Source of the DNA: an uncultured Campylobacter sp.
GTDB lineage: Bacteria; Campylobacterota; Campylobacteria; Campylobacterales; Campylobacteraceae
NCBI RefSeq assembly: GCF_937949835.1
Contig: NZ_CALEDC010000089.1
Coordinates: 1-9,144 of the forward strand
DNA length: 9,144 nt
Direction: 5' to 3'
The notes below the pieces were generated by a model. The model saw only the letters and a list, made by a program, of their open reading frames with translations. It ran no database searches and had not been told where the DNA came from. Positions 1 to 3,865 of the stretch are shown in pieces. How positions within the stretch are numbered: position 1 is the first letter of the stretch; every line of letters begins with the position of its first letter. The position numbers were made by a program, and so were the translations under genes.

Positions 1-609
1 TAGGTTTTTAAACGGCACTTCGAGCGTATCGTCCACGACGGCGTAGGCTAGCACCGTGATGTTAAGGTTGATGTATCCGTCGGCTTTGCCGTCTCGGATC
101 ATCGCGTAGCATTCGCTCGTGCTTTTGCAGTAGCTTACGTTGCTAAATTTCTCTTTTTTGAGGTAATTATCTACGGTCGTGCCCTCTTCGGTTATGAGCC
201 TCATATCGCGCAAACGCGATATATCTTTGATGGCGTCTGCTTTGCGAGTTAGTACGCCGAGATTGGTCGAAAAATACGGCATCGAGAAGTCTACATGATT
301 TTTGCGCGCCGAATCGATGACGAAGGTAGCTGCAACTATATCGACTTTATTATTGACTAGATACGAGACGCGATCGGCGGCGCTTAGAGAGACAAACTGC
401 ACTTCGCCTTGTTTGGCACCGAAAATCGCCTTTGCGATCGCATTGGCAAGCTCGATCTCAAAGCCTTCAAATTTACCACCGCTAATCTCGCTAAAAGGCG
501 GTCTGCCATCTCTGACGCCTACTCTGATGACGCCGCTATTTCTGATCTCTTGCAACGTGTTTGCAAAAAGCCCCGCACAAAGCAAGATCAAAGTAAAAAG
601 TAGTTTCAT
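1..609 (-). CDS. Periplasmic amino-acid-binding protein of an ABC transporter (family 3), partial
   Basis: Reading leftward from the ATG at 609, this frame stays open for 203 codons to the window edge, so the C-terminus is missing. The first 16 or so residues (MKLLFTLILLCAGLFA) form a Sec signal peptide. There is no proper lipobox, so a soluble periplasmic protein is likely. Residues 49-62 contain GFEIELANAI, which fits the family-3 solute-binding signature (G-F-[DE]-x-[DE]-[LV]). DIVAATFVIDSARKNHVDFS at 90-109 is the usual hinge and ligand-pocket segment, with an Arg before the 'DFS.PY' motif. By memory the whole resembles Campylobacter PEB1 (Asp/Glu binding), but the ligand cannot be fixed from sequence. 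The domain would bind an amino acid and deliver it to an inner-membrane permease, and no permease or ATPase gene is visible here. A good ribosome binding site (AAAGGAG) lies 6 bases before the ATG. The gene is divergent from the ankyrin-like gene. Confidence 0.88.
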   Translation of the reverse strand, partial: MKLLFTLILLCAGLFANTLQEIRNSGVIRVGVRDGRPPFSEISGGKFEGFEIELANAIAKAIFGAKQGEVQFVSLSAADRVSYLVNNKVDIVAATFVIDSARKNHVDFSMPYFSTNLGVLTRKADAIKDISRLRDMRLITEEGTTVDNYLKKEKFSNVSYCKSTSECYAMIRDGKADGYINLNITVLAYAVVDDTLEVPFKNL

Positions 610-642
610 TTGCCGCTCCTTTGTTTAGGTTATTTACGGCTA

Positions 643-648
643 ATTCTA
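643..648 (-). promoter_or_regulatory. Candidate -10 element for the binding-protein gene
   Basis: On the minus strand the sequence reads GCTAGAATTA, giving a TAGAAT hexamer with an upstream T about 34 bases before the ATG at 609. Campylobacter sigma-70 promoters depend mainly on the -10, so this is the best candidate in the short divergent spacer. No operator was recognised. Confidence 0.4.
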
Positions 649-747
649 GCGAAATTAAGATCAAAAGGCGCTTTTTTAGGCTAAATTTATTTGCCGTTTG
701 CTTTTTATGAAATTTCAAGACGCCGTTAAATTTAGCCTTAGATTTGA

Positions 748-753
748 TATAAT
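748..753 (+). promoter_or_regulatory. TATAAT -10 element that decides the start of the ankyrin-like gene
   Basis: A perfect TATAAT in the context TTTGATATAATCG, preceded by T-rich DNA, puts transcription start near 760. The longer reading frame that opens at 698 would begin upstream of this start site. The ATG at 779, with GAGGG just before it and a signal peptide right after it, is therefore the better start. Confidence 0.55.
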
Positions 754-778
754 CGCGCAAAATTTAAGCGAGGGCGAT

Positions 779-1735
779 ATGAAAAATTTTATCTTTTTGT
801 GGCTTTTACTTGCGGGCTGCGCTTTCGGCGCCGATAAGGATGACCCGAGAGTTTCTGCTTCACAGCAAGCAGAGTCAAATTTATCGCAGCCAAATTTTGA
901 AATTTTTTACGATGAAAATGCTAGCGATGCGCAGATAGATGCGGGGTTGGATGCGCTTTTAGAATTCGCGGCGCAAAACAGGGGCAGGATCGACGAGGAT
1001 TTCGGGGAGTTTAAAGATAGAATTTTCACCGCTTTCATTTTTAATCCGAAGGTGCTGCGAAATTCAAAATTCGACTTCGAGCGGATAGAAAAAATCCTTA
1101 AATTTAAACCAAATCTCAATTACGGCGGAGACGGCGGTTATTTCTCGCCGCTAAAGCTCGCGATCTTTTTCGGCTCGAAATTTAGCGGCGAGACGGCGAA
1201 GCTTTATCACTTTGATAGCGCCGATGCGATGCGGCTTTTAGAGCTTTTGGTGCGAAACGGCGCGGACGTCAAGGCTAGCGGGCTGCTGCGAGATGCCGCG
1301 GCAAACGATAATTTCGAGGCATTTAAGTTTTTGATTGCAAACGGCGCGCGAGATACGAAAGACGTGGTCGGCTCGGTTGCGGGCAGCGAATTAATATTTT
1401 TAAGCGACAATAACGTTTCCATTCTCGGATATAAAGAGGCGCTGCCGCTTGCTGCGAGGGAGTTTGCCGCGGGCACCAAATTTAAAGAATTCCGCGATGG
1501 GAGATTATGCTATTTGGACGAAATTTTAAAATTCCAAAGCTTTGCAAGCATCGATAAAAAGGAGATCGAAACGCTTATCAAAGTAGCTGTGGTGCTGGAT
1601 GACGAGATGACGGCGGAGTTTTTGCTCTCTCGCGGCCTTTGCAAGCAGAAGGGGCTTTGCGAGTTTCTAAAAGCGCAGGCGAAAACTTACGACGCTGCAA
1701 AAATTTCTAAAATTTTAAGCCGCAAAGAGAAGTAA
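779..1735 (+). CDS. Exported ankyrin-repeat-like protein, probable lipoprotein
   Basis: The 318-residue product begins MKNFIFLWLLLAGCAFGADK. The LLAGC ending at Cys14 is a good lipobox, although cleavage after AFGA by signal peptidase I is also possible. Residues 20-45 are hydrophilic and probably disordered. The segment from about 147 to 192 has the ankyrin rhythm of paired helices ending in a turn: 'LLELLVRNGADVKASGLLRDAA' then 'FEAFKFLIANGARD'. A weaker copy at 276-287 reads TAEFLLSRGLCK. Ankyrin repeats bind proteins; the partner is unknown. I do not recognise a named family for the full length. The protein carries three D/E-x-N-x-S/T motifs (32-36, 45-49, 210-214), the acceptor pattern of the Campylobacter PglB glycosylation system. 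A longer frame extends to 698, but the promoter at 748 and the signal peptide argue for this start. The gene appears to stand alone. Confidence 0.75.
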   Translation: MKNFIFLWLLLAGCAFGADKDDPRVSASQQAESNLSQPNFEIFYDENASDAQIDAGLDALLEFAAQNRGRIDEDFGEFKDRIFTAFIFNPKVLRNSKFDFERIEKILKFKPNLNYGGDGGYFSPLKLAIFFGSKFSGETAKLYHFDSADAMRLLELLVRNGADVKASGLLRDAAANDNFEAFKFLIANGARDTKDVVGSVAGSELIFLSDNNVSILGYKEALPLAAREFAAGTKFKEFRDGRLCYLDEILKFQSFASIDKKEIETLIKVAVVLDDEMTAEFLLSRGLCKQKGLCEFLKAQAKTYDAAKISKILSRKEK

Positions 1736-1747
1736 ATTTTAAAATTT
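1732..1747. repeat. 16-bp AT-rich direct repeat, copy 1
   Basis: The word GTAAATTTTAAAATTT contains the perfect palindrome AAATTTTAAAATTT (1734-1747). It overlaps the stop codon of the ankyrin-like gene. An identical 16-bp copy lies at 1950-1965, so the pair brackets most of the spacer. Confidence 0.6.
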
Positions 1748-1949
1748 GAGCGGCTATATGGCGGTGTAAAGCAGATAAATTCGCTATTATAGTTGCGCTA
1801 GTCGCATCCGCCCTACTTTGTCATTTAGCGCGAGCGAAAAAGCAAAATTTGTTCCGCCTAACCTACCCTCCTCCGCTTATCAAACAGCTCGCTATTAAGT
1901 TCATTCGAGATAAATTTTAATGTATTTGCCAGACAGCGCGGCGGCGGAG
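1748..1949. other. Non-coding spacer between the ankyrin-like and DUF805 genes
   Basis: The spacer spans 1736-2036 (301 bases); the interior described here lies between the two 16-bp repeats. I see no credible reading frame with a ribosome binding site on either strand, no tRNA, and no strong hairpin followed by a T-run. The only notable word is CGCCCTACTT at 1809-1818, which recurs in a hairpin at 7273-7282. The remainder, 1966-2036, holds the promoter and ribosome binding site of the next gene. Confidence 0.5.
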
Positions 1950-1965
1950 GTAAATTTTAAAATTT
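1950..1965. repeat. 16-bp AT-rich direct repeat, copy 2
   Basis: This is an exact copy of 1732-1747 and includes the same 14-bp palindrome. It lies about 37 bases upstream of the DUF805 -10 element, so it could act as an AT-rich upstream promoter element. It may also simply reflect how common AAATTT words are in this genome. Confidence 0.6.
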
Positions 1966-2001
1966 AATCAATATAAAGGACAAATTTAAGTGCCATTATT
2001 A

Positions 2002-2007
2002 TATAAT
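2002..2007 (+). promoter_or_regulatory. TATAAT -10 element of the DUF805 gene
   Basis: A perfect TATAAT within TTATTATATAATTC lies 30 bases before the ATG at 2037. A strong AAGGAG ribosome binding site follows at 2025-2030, six bases before that ATG. This supports 2037 over the in-frame ATG at 2046. Confidence 0.6.
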
Positions 2008-2036
2008 TCATCTTATTTTTTAAAAAGGAGTTTGAG

Positions 2037-2504
2037 ATGACTTTTATGGAGTCTGTTCGCACTTGTCTCAAAGAGAATTATTGCAATTTTGAGGGGCGTG
2101 CACCACGTTCAGAGTACTGGTGGTTTGCATTATTTGCGGCACTTTTAGGAATCGTAACGTTAGTATTGGACGGCTTTTTAGGCACCTATGCCGTTACGAG
2201 TTCCGGTAGAATGATCGGTTTCATTAACTCAATCTTTTTATTGGCAATACTTTTACCTTCTATCACCGTAGCGGTGAGGCGCTTGCATGATACCGATAGA
2301 AGTGGCTGGTTTTATCTGTTAATTCTTGTCCCGATAATAGGCCCGGTAGTATTGATCGTATTTTTTATCCAGCAAGGCACTAACGGAGGTAACCGCTTTG
2401 GAGACGATCCGTTGCGACCCGCAAGCAGAGGCTCGATTTTTTTAAGCGCCTGCATAGTCTTTGCAAATAGGCTAAATTTAGGGCTAATTCCATTTTGGTT
2501 TTAG
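2037..2504 (+). CDS. DUF805 family inner-membrane protein
   Basis: The 155-residue product shows the DUF805 (YhaH/YhaI-type) signature. FEGRAPRSEYWWF at 18-30 comes just before the first membrane helix. RRLHDTDRSGWF at 81-92 is the cytoplasmic loop, and NGGNRFGDDPL at 116-126 follows the last helix. Membrane segments are near 27-47, 60-80 and 91-111. The biochemical role of the family is unknown. The protein normally ends soon after the 'N.FG.DP' motif. Here a further 29 residues follow (RPASRGSIFL onward), and the last ones are encoded by the terminator stem. A T7 tract at 2437-2443 lies in this tail, and a one-base slip in either direction would end the protein within it. Start choice rests on the AAGGAG site. 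The gene is probably monocistronic and convergent with the regulator gene. Confidence 0.85.
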   Translation: MTFMESVRTCLKENYCNFEGRAPRSEYWWFALFAALLGIVTLVLDGFLGTYAVTSSGRMIGFINSIFLLAILLPSITVAVRRLHDTDRSGWFYLLILVPIIGPVVLIVFFIQQGTNGGNRFGDDPLRPASRGSIFLSACIVFANRLNLGLIPFWF

Positions 2505-2513
2505 CCCTTTTTT
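2481..2513 (+). terminator. Rho-independent terminator overlapping the DUF805 stop codon
   Basis: The stem GGGCTAA (2481-2487) pairs with TTAGCCC (2501-2507), with a possible extra CC/GG pair inside the loop, and six T follow directly. The stop codon TAG at 2502-2504 lies in the descending arm, so the final codons double as terminator DNA. Confidence 0.7.
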
Positions 2514-2576
2514 ACGAGGCGGTTTCGCTTAAAACAGCCTTTTATGTTTAAATTTAGACCGCCGCGCAGATTCAGA

Positions 2577-3158
2577 CTATAAAATTTTAATCCTATTGCC
2601 CTTTAATTTCACGATCTTTTTGTCGTTTACGAGCTTCGTAATCGCAGAGGAGACGTTTTGGCGAGGCGCACCGAGCAGGCTTGCTAACGTCATTATATTA
2701 AAGGGAAGCTCCACGATCTTATTTGCGTTTGCGATGCGATTTAGAAAATTTAAAATCCGCGTCTGGATTTTCGCAAAGACGATCTCTTTAATTAAAATCC
2801 GTTGTGAGTAGATGTTTTTGATAAGCGCGTTTATGATCGAGCTTGAAAACTCGTCTCCAAGCAGCTCAAAAAGCTCCGAGATGTTGATCTGTAGCGTCTC
2901 GCAGTCGCTTAAAATTTCAAGGCTCGTGTTTTTATCCAAGCAGACGTAGGCGCCGCTTTTTACGAAGCTAAAGATAAATTCCTTGCCGTTTTCGTAGCAG
3001 TTTAGCTTCGCCCTGCCGCGCAGCAGAATGATAAATTTAAACTTTTGCGCGTAGATCACGTCGCCGCGAGCGTAGCTTTCGCGCCTAAATTTAGCAATCC
3101 GCTCCCTGCTTAAAAAGTCGAATTTCTCGCTGTAATCGTTATTTAGTCTATCTATCAT
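2577..3158 (-). CDS. Crp/Fnr-superfamily transcriptional regulator
   Basis: Counted from the longest possible start at 3173, the protein is 198 residues. I prefer the Met at residue 6 (ATG at 3156-3158), because AAAGAG lies five bases before it and the predicted -10 leaves only a few bases ahead of 3173. Residues 35-100 form a cyclic-nucleotide-binding-type beta-roll ('ARGDVIYAQKFKFIILLRGRAKL'). A long dimer helix spans about 110-148 and a winged helix-turn-helix 155-198. The recognition helix reads RQNVSSAITKL (171-181). In Fnr and Crp the usual pattern is RE-T-V-S/G-R, so the base-reading Glu and second Arg are replaced by Gln and Ser. There is no Fnr-like N-terminal cysteine cluster; Cys59, 78 and 91 are scattered. 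The cAMP-binding motif is not evident, so the signal is unknown. It is divergent from the cytochrome/molybdoenzyme pair and is the natural candidate to control it. Confidence 0.85.
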   Translation of the reverse strand: MIDRLNNDYSEKFDFLSRERIAKFRRESYARGDVIYAQKFKFIILLRGRAKLNCYENGKEFIFSFVKSGAYVCLDKNTSLEILSDCETLQINISELFELLGDEFSSSIINALIKNIYSQRILIKEIVFAKIQTRILNFLNRIANANKIVELPFNIMTLASLLGAPRQNVSSAITKLVNDKKIVKLKGNRIKIL

Positions 3159-3187
3159 AGCAGCTCTTTGCATAAAATTTCACGTAA

Positions 3188-3193
3188 ATTTTA
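3188..3193 (-). promoter_or_regulatory. Candidate -10 element of the regulator gene
   Basis: On the minus strand TATGTAAAATTT gives TAAAAT, with start expected near 3181. That leaves about 23 bases ahead of the ATG at 3158 but only about 8 before the ATG at 3173, which supports the shorter protein. The dyad at 3206-3231 would cover the -35 region of this promoter. Confidence 0.4.
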
Positions 3194-3205
3194 CATAAAA
3201 AGGAT

Positions 3206-3231
3206 AAATTCGTCGCAATCGCGACAAATTT
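3206..3231. promoter_or_regulatory. Dyad operator candidate between regulator and cytochrome genes
   Basis: The core is GTCGC (3212-3216), gap AATC, GCGAC (3221-3225). It is flanked by AAATT (3206-3210) and AATTT (3227-3231), with a single non-pairing position on each side of the core. Ten of the 11 paired positions match. The 5-4-5 layout is that of Fnr-family boxes (TTGAT-N4-ATCAA), but the half-site differs. The centre, 3218.5, is about 41.5 bases upstream of the start site expected from the TATAAT at 3248, the classic class II activation position. Binding by the adjacent regulator is inferred. Confidence 0.55.
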
Positions 3232-3247
3232 AAATTTATCTTTGATT

Positions 3248-3253
3248 TATAAT
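3248..3253 (+). promoter_or_regulatory. TATAAT -10 element of the cytochrome/molybdoenzyme operon
   Basis: TATAAT within TGATTTATAATTCG, preceded by T-rich AAATTT runs, predicts a start near 3260 and a 26-base leader. The ribosome binding site AAAGGA at 3274-3279 precedes the ATG at 3286. No -35 hexamer is clear, as expected for an activated or Campylobacter-type promoter. Confidence 0.6.
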
Positions 3254-3285
3254 TCGCGTTAAAGACAACCCAGAAAGGATACTTT

Positions 3286-3852
3286 ATGAGGAAAATTTTT
3301 ATCTCATTTGTCTGTGCGTGTTCGCTTTTCGGCGGCGAGGTGATCTCCAAAACCACGGCGATCTCGCAGGACGGAAAAACTATCGGCGAGGCTGAAATTT
3401 TAACGCCGATCGAGGTGATATCCAGCGATGGCAGCGTTACCAAGATTAAAATTAAAGGCGTCGTGAGCGAAAACTATCAGCTTCAAATCCAAAAAAATAT
3501 GAAAGAGGCTGAAATTTACGCGATTTTTACGAACGAAGCCGAAGCAAATTTTAAAAAGGGCAAAAAGCTCGAGGACGATTACGGCGAGATCTGGTATGAG
3601 GCGGAGGGAATTTACGAAATCAGCTCAGATGCCGTAGCTAAGGACGCTAAGGTGCTTTATGCGGAGGCAAAGACAAACTACGAGCAGATCTGCTCGGCGT
3701 GTCACCGCCTGCATGAGCCAAAGAGTTTCACGGCAAATCAGTGGCCTGCAAATTTACAAGAGATGATCAATGCAAACTACGTAGCGCTCGAGGGCGACGA
3801 GCTAAATTTGATCATAAAATATCTACAACACAACGCAAAAAAACCTGAATGA
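3286..3852 (+). CDS. Periplasmic monoheme cytochrome c, TorC C-terminal-domain type
   Basis: The 188-residue product starts with a short Sec signal (MRKIFISFVCACSLFGGEV). Residues 25-128 form a beta-rich region without heme motifs ('TIGEAEILTPIEVISSDG', 'DDYGEIWYEAEGIYEI'). One CSACH heme-binding site (Cys136, Cys139, His140) follows, then HEPKSFTANQWPANLQEM, which closely matches the heme domain at the C-terminal end of E. coli TorC; Met160 is a possible distal ligand. The pentaheme quinol-oxidising part of TorC is absent, so electrons must arrive from another quinol dehydrogenase or the bc1 complex. The gene ends 13 bases before the molybdoenzyme gene and is surely co-transcribed with it. 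The pair matches C. jejuni Cj0265c-Cj0264c, linked to TMAO and DMSO respiration. Its probable role is direct electron donor to the enzyme encoded next. Confidence 0.88.
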   Translation: MRKIFISFVCACSLFGGEVISKTTAISQDGKTIGEAEILTPIEVISSDGSVTKIKIKGVVSENYQLQIQKNMKEAEIYAIFTNEAEANFKKGKKLEDDYGEIWYEAEGIYEISSDAVAKDAKVLYAEAKTNYEQICSACHRLHEPKSFTANQWPANLQEMINANYVALEGDELNLIIKYLQHNAKKPE

Positions 3853-3865
3853 TAAAGGAGATCAG

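Noticed and set aside
302..628. Plus-strand open frames of 108 and 64 codons at 302-628 and 409-603
   Set aside because: They lie antisense to the binding-protein gene, whose signal peptide, family motif and ribosome binding site are all clear; the plus-strand frames have no family resemblance.
698..778. Longer N-terminus for the ankyrin-like protein from the ATG at 698
   Set aside because: It would start before the TATAAT promoter at 748 and bury the signal peptide behind 27 extra residues.
1748..1949. Small coding gene or degraded gene in the spacer
   Set aside because: Only very short frames occur on both strands, without convincing ribosome binding sites or recognisable protein fragments.
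2518..2563. GGCGGT/ACCGCC pair as terminator for the regulator gene
   Set aside because: The arms are separated by 34 bases, and on the minus strand they are followed by A-rich rather than T-rich sequence.
3184..3194. GTAAATTTTAC as a second operator
   Set aside because: It is an 11-base AT-rich palindrome of a kind common here, overlapping the regulator's likely -10; there is no independent support.
3180..3443. Minus-strand frame of 87 codons across the regulator-cytochrome spacer
   Set aside because: It overlaps the cytochrome start antisense and covers the promoter region; there is no ribosome binding site or recognisable domain.
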